From assembly GCA_019307065.1 (NCBI GenBank), contig JAFDKH010000012.1, forward strand, positions 1 through 56,379: a stretch of 56,379 bases of DNA. The letters are read 5' to 3'. This document shows positions 1-8,118 of the stretch, one piece after another. Each line of letters starts with the position of its first letter. The stretch's first letter is position 1. The translations under genes and the position numbers were made by a program. Under the pieces are notes generated by a model, which saw only the letters and a program-made list of their open reading frames with translations, had not been told where the DNA came from and did no database searches. Source of the stretch: Deltaproteobacteria bacterium (lineage in GTDB: Bacteria; Myxococcota; B64-G9).

Positions 1-485
1 TCCGTCTTTTCCAAGATAGCGCCGTAGTCATCCAGGCTGACCCGGATAATCTTGGTGTGTTGGCCGCTGCCGTCCTCGTCGACTTGTGAATAATACAGAT
101 TGCCGTCGGCTCCCCAACTGGGCCAGTAGCCGTTGTCATCGATTTTGATTTCCTCGCGACCGTCTCCAATGCCATGGATCGATACCAGATAAATCTTCCA
201 CATCTTGGTCTGATGATAGTTCGACCCGGGCAACTTGGCTTTTGCGAAGGCTATCCATTTGCCGTCAGGGCTGACCTGGCATTCAATGTCTTCACCGGGT
301 AACCCGCTGGTCAATGCCTTGATGTCGGTCTTGTCCGGCAAGGTCATCCGATATATTTTTCGGCTGGCTGGATCGAAGCTGTCGCCTTTGGACCAGACCA
401 GGTAGCCGGTCGGCAACTCGGCTAAGGCGACTGGCGCCGTCAAAAATAAAGCCAGAGTAAGAAATGCAGTGGTTTTAGCGTTCAT
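1..485 (-). CDS. TolB-like beta-propeller exported protein (partial, cut by left edge)
   Basis: I translated this from the minus strand; about 161 residues are visible and the C-terminus lies beyond the window. It opens with a signal peptide (MNAKTTAFLTLALFLTAPVALA). A repeat typical of PD40/TolB-type propellers follows: an SPDGKWIAFAK blade motif, then a WPSWGADGNLYYS blade. Proteins of this kind are usually periplasmic scaffolds, and no enzyme function can be read from them. The ATG is preceded by a GGTGAG Shine-Dalgarno-like element and overlaps the 3' end of the upstream propeller gene by 11 bases, so the two are probably translationally coupled. Its neighbour (475-1770) has the same fold, so this looks like a tandem pair. 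Confidence 0.7.
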   Translation of the reverse strand, partial: MNAKTTAFLTLALFLTAPVALAELPTGYLVWSKGDSFDPASRKIYRMTLPDKTDIKALTSGLPGEDIECQVSPDGKWIAFAKAKLPGSNYHQTKMWKIYLVSIHGIGDGREEIKIDDNGYWPSWGADGNLYYSQVDEDGSGQHTKIIRVSLDDYGAILEKT

Positions 486-1770
486 CGGATCTCACCCGCC
501 TATTTCTGCATAAGGCGTAAAAAACTGCAACAAGTGTCAGAAAAATCCCCATATCGGTATCAGTCGAAAAACATCCACAGCGGCCAACGACCTCGCTGAC
601 CTGGGGATCGCCGGATTCTGTTGGGGATGCCTGATCGGCCGCATCCGCCGGCTCGTCTGCTGTCTGGTTGTTGTCGCCGGCGTCTTGGCCAGCGTCGCCG
701 GCATCGTAGCCAGCGTCGTTGGCATCTTGGCCAGCGTCGTTGGCATCGTGGCCAGCATCGTGGCTGGCGTCGTTGGCATCAGCCCCGTCCTGAAACGCGT
801 TTTCTGGAATGAACAAGCTGGGCGTTTGATCTTCTGCGGTGTCAAAGGTGACTCGGACTGCATTGGTTTCGGGTTCGCCTATTTTCCAGATCCAGATTTC
901 GCGGATACCGTCTTGCTGGGGGCCGTCGAAGATCTTGGCGCCGAAAGCCACCCACTGGCCGTCATTGGAAACCCGCTGGCCGTGAATATAAAAGCTATTG
1001 CACTCGCAAGTGTCAGCTACTCCGATAAAATGCGTCGAAGCATCGACACTGGCAGAACCAGAATGAAAAACAGTCTGCAAGACCGGCCGGTTCGAGGTGC
1101 GCGCAGTCGTCAGGATGTAGCTGCCGTCGGGAGACCATGCCGGGCTGCAGTCGCCCCGCTCCATTTGGCTGTTAGAAATGTAAGATTCATTTTGCAAGTC
1201 GACGATTTCAGTCACATGTTCCGGGGTCAGCCTGAAAGTAAGTAAGAAGCGGCCTCCATTTCTCAGCTCGGCAGCCTGTGATACTTTTTGACCATTGTAG
1301 GGGGCCTGGCGAGAATCATAGATGGTTGCAGTATCGCTGGAGCCGAGATCATATTTCAAAACCCGATAGCCATCAGAGGCCACGGCGGTTATCGAGTCAC
1401 CAGCCCGGGTCCAGCTGGCCGTGTTGCCGCCGGGAATGACCAGGGCCGAATTGCTGAAATCGGCATCCATGACGAATACGCCTTCAGGCTCGCGAACAAA
1501 CAAGATTTTAGTGCCGTCCGGTGACCAGCGCGGGTTGCCCTCGGTTGCGCCAGCCGGGCTGATTTGTTGGGGCGCGAAGCTGTCCAGGGTTGAATAAAAG
1601 ATCTTGTCCTGATTGACCCATAGCAGCTTTGAGCCGGCCAGGCGTTGGCCTAATGCCTCACGAGCAGCCAGTTCATTGGCTGTCGGAGTGATCGGAGTTG
1701 CTCCGGCACTCATAATGAACATTGCGTATGAAAAAGTAGTCGCTGCAATTCTGAGAGCGACATTATTCAA
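475..1770 (-). CDS. PD40/TolB-like beta-propeller protein with Asp/Ala-rich linker and MYXO-CTERM-like tail
   Basis: About 431 residues. A signal peptide or N-terminal anchor is followed by WD40-like beta-propeller blades carrying the WSPDGT(K/S) signature several times (for example PRWSPDGTKILFV and PAWSPDGSYILTT). A low-complexity linker follows with 7-residue repeats of the type DANDAGQ. The extreme C-terminus has a short Cys pair (GRCGC), one hydrophobic membrane segment and a basic end (RNRRVR). This resembles the MYXO-CTERM sorting tail of myxobacterial surface proteins. No SD precedes the upstream TTG at 1800, whereas GAGGG lies about 10 bases before the TTG at 1770, so I prefer 1770. 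It sits between the lipoprotein 1790-2770 and the propeller gene 1-485 in one probable operon. The ligand is unknown. Confidence 0.75.
   Translation of the reverse strand: MNNVALRIAATTFSYAMFIMSAGATPITPTANELAAREALGQRLAGSKLLWVNQDKIFYSTLDSFAPQQISPAGATEGNPRWSPDGTKILFVREPEGVFVMDADFSNSALVIPGGNTASWTRAGDSITAVASDGYRVLKYDLGSSDTATIYDSRQAPYNGQKVSQAAELRNGGRFLLTFRLTPEHVTEIVDLQNESYISNSQMERGDCSPAWSPDGSYILTTARTSNRPVLQTVFHSGSASVDASTHFIGVADTCECNSFYIHGQRVSNDGQWVAFGAKIFDGPQQDGIREIWIWKIGEPETNAVRVTFDTAEDQTPSLFIPENAFQDGADANDASHDAGHDANDAGQDANDAGYDAGDAGQDAGDNNQTADEPADAADQASPTESGDPQVSEVVGRCGCFSTDTDMGIFLTLVAVFYALCRNRRVRSDER
691..780 (-). repeat. 21-bp tandem repeat encoding Asp/Ala/Gly heptapeptides
   Basis: Three near-identical 21-base units start at 691, 712 and 733 and a degenerate continuation reaches about 780. 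On the minus strand each encodes a heptapeptide such as DANDAGQ. The repeat stays in frame, so gain or loss of a unit would only change the length of the linker between the propeller and the C-terminal anchor of the protein at 475-1770. Confidence 0.8.
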
Positions 1771-1789
1771 GACGGCCCAACCCTCTTTA

Positions 1790-2770
1790 TTACGGTTCAA
1801 CCAGAAGCACGATGAAGATATCGTCCTTGGGAGACACGCCCTGTAAGACCTTGAAAGGAAACTTCACGGTCCCGACCCCGGATATTTCGAAAGGCACGCC
1901 GATGCCGCTGGTCGGTTCCATCGGAAAATCGTAGTAAAGATCATCGACGATTTTGTCTTCGACATGGGTGTTGAGTTCGCTGACGGTCATCCGCGGAGTA
2001 ACGTAATCATCAACCAGCTTGTTGTAGACTTCAGCGGTAAAGTGCTCAGCTGCAATCTTTGCGAAAACCTCTTTATAGCCGTCGCCGTTCGAGTCGCTAA
2101 TTCCGGTGCCCAGGCTGACGAAGTCTTCAAAAACGATTTCTACCCAAATCTCGCCGGAATGCAGATATACATGCTGGATCGACTGAGGGTACAAGGTACT
2201 GCTGCCGCCCCATTTTTGCCCTCTGACCGCACTATATCCGTAGTAGAGGTTCAAGACCTTTTCGGCATCCCAATCAACTGTCAGAAAGACCATAATGGCC
2301 GGCAAATACAAGACTGAGTTAGTTTGCTCGGCAGAGCTGATGGAAGTTTCAGACAGCTTGTCGACGATCGAGCTGTTGTCCAGAAACTGCTGATTGGGGT
2401 TGGGTGCCACGTTGGAAAGTTCGAAGTCGAACCCGCTCGGGCTGCCGTCGAGTGTCGGAAGCGGATCGGGTGTGACCTGGGGCTCGCCGCTGACGTCTTT
2501 GTAAAGACCCGGGTTGTGAAAGTAAATGGCCTTGTCGGCCTCAGAACGGGTCGGGCCGCTCAAGAGCCGAACGGCGATCTTGCCGCTAGACCAGTCGAAA
2601 GTAGAATTATAACTCTGAGCTAAAGCTCGATCGTCTGATTCAACGCAGAACGTGTCAGTAGCCGTGCAGCCTTCGGTAGTCCCGCCGCCGCCACAGCCGA
2701 CCAGAAACAAGGGTGTCACGAAAGCCGCCAGGTAGAACAATCCCCGGAGATTTGTCATCAGTTTTTTCAT
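1790..2770 (-). CDS. Lipoprotein of unknown function
   Basis: 326 residues. The N-terminus is a lipoprotein signal peptide with a clear lipobox (LFLVGC), followed by a Gly-rich start to the mature chain; +2 is Gly, so outer membrane retention is expected under the E. coli Lol rule. The body has no family I recognise. It contains an SDSNGDGYKE stretch that could bind calcium. The C-terminus (KDDIFIVLLVEP) is beta-like. The ATG is preceded by AAGGGG at good spacing. It lies 66 bases downstream of the AlgJ-like gene and just upstream of the two propeller genes, all on the minus strand, so co-transcription is plausible. Confidence 0.75.
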   Translation of the reverse strand: MKKLMTNLRGLFYLAAFVTPLFLVGCGGGGTTEGCTATDTFCVESDDRALAQSYNSTFDWSSGKIAVRLLSGPTRSEADKAIYFHNPGLYKDVSGEPQVTPDPLPTLDGSPSGFDFELSNVAPNPNQQFLDNSSIVDKLSETSISSAEQTNSVLYLPAIMVFLTVDWDAEKVLNLYYGYSAVRGQKWGGSSTLYPQSIQHVYLHSGEIWVEIVFEDFVSLGTGISDSNGDGYKEVFAKIAAEHFTAEVYNKLVDDYVTPRMTVSELNTHVEDKIVDDLYYDFPMEPTSGIGVPFEISGVGTVKFPFKVLQGVSPKDDIFIVLLVEP

Positions 2771-2836
2771 TTACAGCCCCTTTTTGCTTTTTAGTTTGGG
2801 TCAATCAAAACATTATCAGATGCCCAAGCTGGCATG

Positions 2837-4069
2837 TCAATCGTCAGAATAGGATATGTGTTCCCAGCCCTGCAGGCCGAATCGAATGTCACGCTCGATA
2901 AACTCCCAAATGATCAGGCGTTTACCTTTCAATAAATCGATCTTTCTGGCCAGTTTTTGACGAACCAGGGTAGACGCTCCGCCGTTGTTTACAATTGAGG
3001 CCAACGGCAGTTGTAGTTCGTAGGCCAGATTGGCGATCAGTCCGGCCGCTTGCGGGTCGTCGGTTTGAAAAACGCGCGAGAAACTGTCGCCGAGCAGCAA
3101 CACAGGTGATGCGGGATTGTCTTCGTACAGAGCGCGGGTTTCGTTATCGAAAACCTGGTAGCAGTCGACTTTCTCGGCCGCAAAAAGATATTCTTGTATC
3201 GGCAGTTGAGTCATCTCGGGAATATCGCCCCGACGCTCGACGGCTATCTTTTCCCGATGGTAGCGTTTTGGTAAGACAAGTTCTTTATACCAGGCTTCAA
3301 GCTTTACCCGATCAGCGATGGCTCCGGCTGCCAGGCTGACTCCCGCGCCGCTCCAGTGGGTGTCACTGGCCATGAATAGCGGCTCACCGCGAGCATCTGC
3401 AGCCGCTCGGTTTTTGACCAGGACTTCGTGAATGTTGACTACTTCGACGCCCAGTTCGGTCAGCTCCTTGATGAACCGACTCGTGTGAGCATAGACAGGC
3501 GTGCCCGGTTCGATCGTCGAGGTCAAGCGGTCCGGGTATATACTGGCCTTGCCGGGAACCACTACCACTAGAAGCTTGATTCCACGGGCCCGCATTTGAT
3601 CGGCAAAATCTCGAATAACCGCTACGGGATCGTCGCCGGCCTCTCGGTCTGCACCACCGCCGGATATTACTGTGCCGCCGCCGGCTTTCTGGAGTGACTC
3701 GATGTCCCTGAAGTAGGGATCGCTGAGGTAGCTGATCCCGGGCTGAAAGAAATACCAGCGCTGACCGTTGGGAGCCACGATTCCGCGCAGGGCTTTGGCA
3801 CCCATGTCCTTGGTGGCGAAATAGCGTACCAACTGGAACAGCGGGCGCAGGTTCTCTTCGAAAAACGAATATTCTTCAATGTCAGCTTCAGAAATGCGCA
3901 GGTGTTCTTCGAGTGTCGTGTCGGAATCAAGGTTGAACATTCCGATAACCATTTCGATTATCTGGGGGGTTTCGCCATCGGCGATTTCCAGAATGGATTG
4001 GGTAATTGGAACGGTCCAAATAATGCCCAAGAATAAAACCGCCAATACTAATTGTTGAATTCGTTTCAT
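2837..4069 (-). CDS. AlgJ/AlgX-like SGNH-type polysaccharide O-acetyltransferase
   Basis: 410 residues. An N-terminal membrane anchor (residues 7-27) is followed by a periplasmic SGNH-hydrolase-like domain of the ALGX/AlgJ family. Visible hallmarks are the DTHW motif (236-239), holding the family's catalytic Asp and His, and the LLLGDSFS block (324-331) with the likely nucleophile Ser329. The segment around 158-180, which reads like a conserved core strand followed by P-x-K, also fits. In alginate and related systems this protein takes acetyl groups passed across the membrane by the MBOAT partner and puts them on an exopolysaccharide. The MBOAT gene ends 8 bases upstream, which supports the assignment. 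The polymer acetylated here is not encoded in the window. Confidence 0.85.
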   Translation of the reverse strand: MKRIQQLVLAVLFLGIIWTVPITQSILEIADGETPQIIEMVIGMFNLDSDTTLEEHLRISEADIEEYSFFEENLRPLFQLVRYFATKDMGAKALRGIVAPNGQRWYFFQPGISYLSDPYFRDIESLQKAGGGTVISGGGADREAGDDPVAVIRDFADQMRARGIKLLVVVVPGKASIYPDRLTSTIEPGTPVYAHTSRFIKELTELGVEVVNIHEVLVKNRAAADARGEPLFMASDTHWSGAGVSLAAGAIADRVKLEAWYKELVLPKRYHREKIAVERRGDIPEMTQLPIQEYLFAAEKVDCYQVFDNETRALYEDNPASPVLLLGDSFSRVFQTDDPQAAGLIANLAYELQLPLASIVNNGGASTLVRQKLARKIDLLKGKRLIIWEFIERDIRFGLQGWEHISYSDD

Positions 4070-4077
4070 TTTTCTTC

Positions 4078-5481
4078 TCAGAACTGAAAATACAAGAACG
4101 GGTTAAAGGCCTGAGCAAACATCGTTCCGATTGACAGGACAAACAGGCCGGTCAAGGTTGCAATCCGTGGCCAGCTGAGTTTCTGTACGAAGTCCCAAGA
4201 CTGAGTTTTGAAGCTTACAAAGAAAATACACAGGCCCATGACGATCAGGCTATTGATCGAGAATACCTGGCCGGCCAGCAGTCCGGCCCCGGGACTGGCC
4301 GACAATACTCCGAACATGGCGCCCAAGTGACCAAGCGCACCGGACATTGTATCTGCCCTGAAAGGCACCCAGGAGATAACTATCAGGATGAAGGTAATAA
4401 AAATTCGGACCAGGCGCGGCAGGTTGGCATAGTAGCTTTTCTTGCCGATCAGCCGTTCGGCAATCAGCAGGCTGCCGTGAAAAGCACCCCAGACAATGAA
4501 CTGCCAGTAGGCGCCGTGCCAGAAGCCTCCCAGGAGCATTACGGTCGCCAGATTGAAATACGTTCGGCGGGCCCCATGACGGTTGCCGCCCAGCGGAAAA
4601 TACAGATAGTCCCGTAAAAAAGTCGATAATGATATATGCCAGCGCCGCCAGAAGTCGGTGATTGAGTCGGCCTGGTAGGGCGAGTCAAAGTTTTTGGGAA
4701 ACTCGAAACCGAACATGCGCCCCAGCCCGATCGCCATATCCGAATAGCCCGAGAAGTCGAAGTAGATTTGAAATGCAAAGGCGGCGGCTCCAATCCAGGC
4801 CACCAGCGCGCCGGGCTGCTCGGCGGCAAAAGCCACATCGGCTATAGCCCCGACGGGATTGGCCAGCAGGATCTTTTTGGCGAAGCCCAGCATGAACAGG
4901 GCCGCACCCGATGCAAAACGTTCAAGGTTGTGCTTGCGGTCGGCCAGCTGCTTGGCCACGGTGTTGTAGCGCACAATCGGGCCGGCGATCAGTTGCGGAA
5001 ACAGGGCAACGAAACAAGAAAAATCGACGAAGCGCCGAACCGGCTGGGCAGTTCCGCGATAAACGTCAATAGTGTAGCTCATTGTCTGGAAAGTGTAGAA
5101 AGAGATTCCGATCGGCAGGGTGATTCTCAAAATCTCAAAGCCCTCGCTTCCAAAGGCGTGTAGCAGGAAGTTGATATTTTCTTGGGCAAACATGGTGTAC
5201 TTGAAAACAGCTAAAAGACCCAGGTTGGTGCACAACGAAACGATCAGGGCCAGCTTTCTGCGAACTGGTCCGGCGCCATCGGCCGAGATGACTTTGCCGG
5301 CAATGAAGTCGACCAGGGTCGAAGTCATCATCAAGGATACAAACCAGGGTTTCCACCAGCCGTAGAACAGGTAACTGACAATAGTCAGAAAGACATTACG
5401 AGCCCGATAGGGCAGCAGGTAGTAAAGCAGCAGGCAAACGGGCAGAAAGTAAAAAGCGAAAATGTGTGAAGAAAAAACCAT
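4078..5481 (-). CDS. MBOAT family O-acyltransferase, AlgI-like
   Basis: 467 residues with many hydrophobic segments, the usual length for AlgI/DltB-type MBOAT proteins. Signatures include SFYTFQTMSYTIDVYRG, the FDFSGYSDMAIGLGRMFG block, FWRRWHISLSTFLRDYLYFP, and the GGFWHGAYWQF segment with the MBOAT active-site His. The protein moves acetyl groups from a cytoplasmic donor across the inner membrane to a periplasmic acetyltransferase, here presumably the product of 2837-4069. A small exported protein (5503-5919) ends 21 bases upstream, making a three-gene unit. No glycosyltransferase or polymerase gene lies nearby, so the acceptor polymer is unknown. Confidence 0.92.
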   Translation of the reverse strand: MVFSSHIFAFYFLPVCLLLYYLLPYRARNVFLTIVSYLFYGWWKPWFVSLMMTSTLVDFIAGKVISADGAGPVRRKLALIVSLCTNLGLLAVFKYTMFAQENINFLLHAFGSEGFEILRITLPIGISFYTFQTMSYTIDVYRGTAQPVRRFVDFSCFVALFPQLIAGPIVRYNTVAKQLADRKHNLERFASGAALFMLGFAKKILLANPVGAIADVAFAAEQPGALVAWIGAAAFAFQIYFDFSGYSDMAIGLGRMFGFEFPKNFDSPYQADSITDFWRRWHISLSTFLRDYLYFPLGGNRHGARRTYFNLATVMLLGGFWHGAYWQFIVWGAFHGSLLIAERLIGKKSYYANLPRLVRIFITFILIVISWVPFRADTMSGALGHLGAMFGVLSASPGAGLLAGQVFSINSLIVMGLCIFFVSFKTQSWDFVQKLSWPRIATLTGLFVLSIGTMFAQAFNPFLYFQF

Positions 5482-5502
5482 GCAGTACGAATTTTGCTGT
5501 TT

Positions 5503-5919
5503 CTACTTGGAGTCTACCTTCAGGCACCAGTAGCGTGTACTCTTTTTGTCGGTGGCGAAGTATTCATCGATCACGGCGTCTTGCCAGATTTCGTCCAGTT
5601 TGGGATCGAGGGTCATTTTATGAACTGCCCCGACCTTGAACTTCTTGAGTTTCCCGCCGATATACTTTTTCATCTTGTCTTTGATTTTTTTTCGTGGCCG
5701 GCGGGGTTTGTAATGAGCCACCAAGATGGTCTGTTTGTCGAGTTTGCCACCCTGGACTTCATATTTCATGATGTAGGCATAATCGTATAGATCGTCCGGC
5801 GGAAATTTGCCTGGTATATCAACTAGTTTGGCGGTGACGTCGATTTGGTCTTTCTCGCCGGCGGATACAGGCAGACAAACCAGAATGAAAACAGCCAGGA
5901 CGGGCAGGATCAATCTCAT
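5503..5919 (-). CDS. Small exported protein in the O-acetyltransferase operon
   Basis: 138 residues from the chosen start. The first ATG in frame (5937) overlaps its own GGGAGG, so translation more likely begins at the ATG at 5919, which has that GGGAGG about 10 bases upstream. The product starts with a standard signal peptide (MRLILPVLAVFILVCLPVSA) and continues as a lysine-rich, mixed alpha/beta chain of unknown family with a single late Cys. It is the first gene of the minus-strand unit with the AlgI-like and AlgJ-like genes and may be an accessory periplasmic factor. That role is inferred only from position. Confidence 0.7.
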   Translation of the reverse strand: MRLILPVLAVFILVCLPVSAGEKDQIDVTAKLVDIPGKFPPDDLYDYAYIMKYEVQGGKLDKQTILVAHYKPRRPRKKIKDKMKKYIGGKLKKFKVGAVHKMTLDPKLDEIWQDAVIDEYFATDKKSTRYWCLKVDSK

Positions 5920-6016
5920 GATTATGCGACCTCCCAAAACAGGTTAATTGTGAGACGCAGAGAATGTACCGAATAATCATCCCCAGGTAAAGGATACTTA
6001 AATAGTGATAACAGTT

Positions 6017-7024
6017 CTAGGGTGGGCAGGATTGCGGCATATAGCGGCTACGCGCCAGGGGCATCAGATTATTCAAACGCGCCGTGACAGACTGGGCTTC
6101 TTCGATTATTTCTTCGATGATGTCCTTCATTGGTTTGATTTCGGTGCCCAGGCCGATACCCTGTCCGCAGGCCAGCAAACCGCCGTCGGAGGATTCAGCG
6201 AATTTCTCCTTGGTGATCATTCCCGAGATCAGCGGCAGCAACTCATCCAGCCCGGCACCGCTGGCCTCCAAATCGGCTACTTTTTGGGATGTCTCGTTGG
6301 TCATCACTCGGTGAGTGTTGCCAATTGAACGCAAGACCAGCTGGGTGTCCAGTTCGGAAAGCTCGATCAGTTTCTTCTTGATATCTTCGTGCAGCGGGGT
6401 TTCCTCGGCCAGCAACAGGCGCGTGCCCATGATGGTCGCTTCGGCCCCAAGAGCCAGAACCGCGGCCAGGCCGCGTCCGTCAGCCACACCACCACCGGCG
6501 ATAACCGGCAAGTCGACCTCGTCGACGACTCGCGGAACCAGACACAGGGTGGTGATGTCCAGGGTGCCGGTGGCCCCGCCGTTTTCGTAGCCGACCACGG
6601 TGATTGCATCGGCGCCGATGCTCTGGGCCTTTTTGGCGTAGCGTACTCCGACACACTTGTGAATCAGCTTCATCCCGGCTTCTTTAATGCGGCTGATTAC
6701 GTCTTCGGGGGCCTTGTGGCCGGAAGTCTCGACTACCTTGACGCCCTCGTCGATCATTATGTCCAGATATAGGTTGTTGTCGATCTGATTCAAGGCCGGA
6801 AAGAAGTTGAGATTTATAGCAAACGGCTTGCTGGTTCTCTTTTTCAACTCGCGCAAGGCTTCCCGGAATGGGTCCATTTCCTTGTAGTTGGCCGAAGCCA
6901 TGACGCCCAAACCGCCGGCTTCGGAGACGGCCGCAGTGTAGTCGACCTTGGCCAGATGCATCATGGTTCCGCCGACGATCGGGTATTCGATGCCCAGCAT
7001 TTCGGTAATTTTAGTTTTGAACAT
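6017..7024 (-). CDS. Nitronate monooxygenase / FabK-like FMN-dependent TIM-barrel protein
   Basis: 335 residues, the full length of the 2-nitropropane dioxygenase (NMO) family. The N-terminus (TEMLGIEYPIVGGTMM, then SEAGGLGVMAS) and the phosphate-binding loops (LPVIAGGGVADGRG and AEATIMGTRLLLAEE) are typical of the FMN-binding barrel. At the place where class I NMOs carry the catalytic His in a GGHxG motif, this protein reads ENGGATG, so that His is replaced by Ala. Nitronate oxidation by the usual mechanism is therefore doubtful and another flavin-dependent reductase role is possible. An AGGAGG lies 6 bases before the ATG. It is a single gene with unrelated neighbours. Confidence 0.85.
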   Translation of the reverse strand: MFKTKITEMLGIEYPIVGGTMMHLAKVDYTAAVSEAGGLGVMASANYKEMDPFREALRELKKRTSKPFAINLNFFPALNQIDNNLYLDIMIDEGVKVVETSGHKAPEDVISRIKEAGMKLIHKCVGVRYAKKAQSIGADAITVVGYENGGATGTLDITTLCLVPRVVDEVDLPVIAGGGVADGRGLAAVLALGAEATIMGTRLLLAEETPLHEDIKKKLIELSELDTQLVLRSIGNTHRVMTNETSQKVADLEASGAGLDELLPLISGMITKEKFAESSDGGLLACGQGIGLGTEIKPMKDIIEEIIEEAQSVTARLNNLMPLARSRYMPQSCPP

Positions 7025-7095
7025 GTGTCACCTCCTGGAAAGTCAGACCCTATCGATTATTGGCTAAATGCGCAAACGCTTCGAGAGGCAAGTGC

Positions 7096-8007
7096 CTACT
7101 TGCCCAGTCGGGTTACCTTGAAGCCGGCTTTTCGCAGGCGTTCCACAATGCCGTCCGGACCGGGCATATGGCCCGCGCCCACGGCAAAAAAGAAACTCTT
7201 GCTGGGCGAGTCCTTGATTTTTTTGGCGATCCGGTTGGCCATGATCTCGTTGCGATCGTAGAACAGGCGTTTCATCAGTTTCTTCTCGAGCGGATTGGTC
7301 GGGTCGTACTCTTCCATCATCTTTTTCATGAGTTCGTTCTCGTCGCCCTTGAGATAAATCTCGATCAGTTGTGTGATAAAATCGATACCTTCCTTTGCGT
7401 GCTCTTGCCTTTGTTGAAGTGCCTCGCGCAGCATTGTAATCTGCTCTGCCTGGGTCAGGCTGTCGAATACACTCAGTTGCTCGTCGATTGTCTCGATCCC
7501 GCCGACTTCCTTGCCGTCTTTCTGGGCCTGAGCGTAGATGAACATGTCCAGTGGTTGTTTGGCCAACTCCTTGAGATGGTCGATTAGGGCGACTTGAACG
7601 GCAACGGCCCATATTTTAAAGCGCGACATTGCCATCATCGGCAGTCCTTTGTCTTTGAACAGTTTCTCAACCGAGGCAAATAGATCGGCCGGCAAAACGT
7701 CTTTTAAGGTTTTGTTGTCGGGCAGCATGGACTTCATCGCCATTTTTACCTGGGTGCCCATGTCCATGGGCAGTTCAGTAAAGACGGCCTCGACTTTTTT
7801 CAAGGCGTCCTTGACCGCCGAATGCAGTTTCAACACGCGTTCGTCGGGAATGTGAATTGTGCCAAAGAGGTATGAGCTCTTCTTGCCTTCGATCTTCCAC
7901 AAAAGGGGGCTGCCCGATTCTGAACACTTGGCACAGCCACAGCTCAAGCTGATGATCAGGGTGATAATAAAAAATGTCAGTCTTCGATTGGCTGGTTTGA
8001 TCTGCAT
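7096..8007 (-). CDS. TraB/GumN family lipoprotein
   Basis: 303 residues from the ATG at 8007, which follows AGGAGGT (8011-8017); an upstream in-frame start at 8052 has no such site. The N-terminus is a signal peptide ending in a Cys-rich lipobox region (SLSCGCAKCS). The rest matches the TraB/GumN (formerly DUF of GumN) family: a GTIHIPD motif soon after the signal, a TELPMD strand, and the closing block FAVGAGHMPGPDGIVERLRKAGFKV written here in part as GAGHMPGPDG. The family shares a fold with Tiki-type proteases; a metal-dependent protease activity is inferred, not shown. It is divergent from the His-rich protein at 8119-8901. Confidence 0.85.
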   Translation of the reverse strand: MQIKPANRRLTFFIITLIISLSCGCAKCSESGSPLLWKIEGKKSSYLFGTIHIPDERVLKLHSAVKDALKKVEAVFTELPMDMGTQVKMAMKSMLPDNKTLKDVLPADLFASVEKLFKDKGLPMMAMSRFKIWAVAVQVALIDHLKELAKQPLDMFIYAQAQKDGKEVGGIETIDEQLSVFDSLTQAEQITMLREALQQRQEHAKEGIDFITQLIEIYLKGDENELMKKMMEEYDPTNPLEKKLMKRLFYDRNEIMANRIAKKIKDSPSKSFFFAVGAGHMPGPDGIVERLRKAGFKVTRLGK

Positions 8008-8118
8008 GACACCTCCTGTCAATGACGATTGAGACAGTTTAGACCCGGGCAAGTGAAGCTTGCAAGTTGAACAAGGACCCCGATAGACTCGTCAAACCTA
8101 CATGCTCGAGGAGGTGCA

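Noticed and set aside
691-780. Regular short repeats that could be taken for a CRISPR array
   Set aside because: The 21-base units are directly adjacent without spacers and keep the reading frame of the propeller protein.
685-1245. Open frame of 186 codons on the plus strand
   Set aside because: It is antisense to the propeller gene, has no Shine-Dalgarno, and its start is made of the 21-bp repeat.
2820-2835. Hairpin ATGCC-N6-GGCAT just after the AlgJ-like stop as an intrinsic terminator
   Set aside because: The stem is only 5 bp and no T-run follows on the minus strand.
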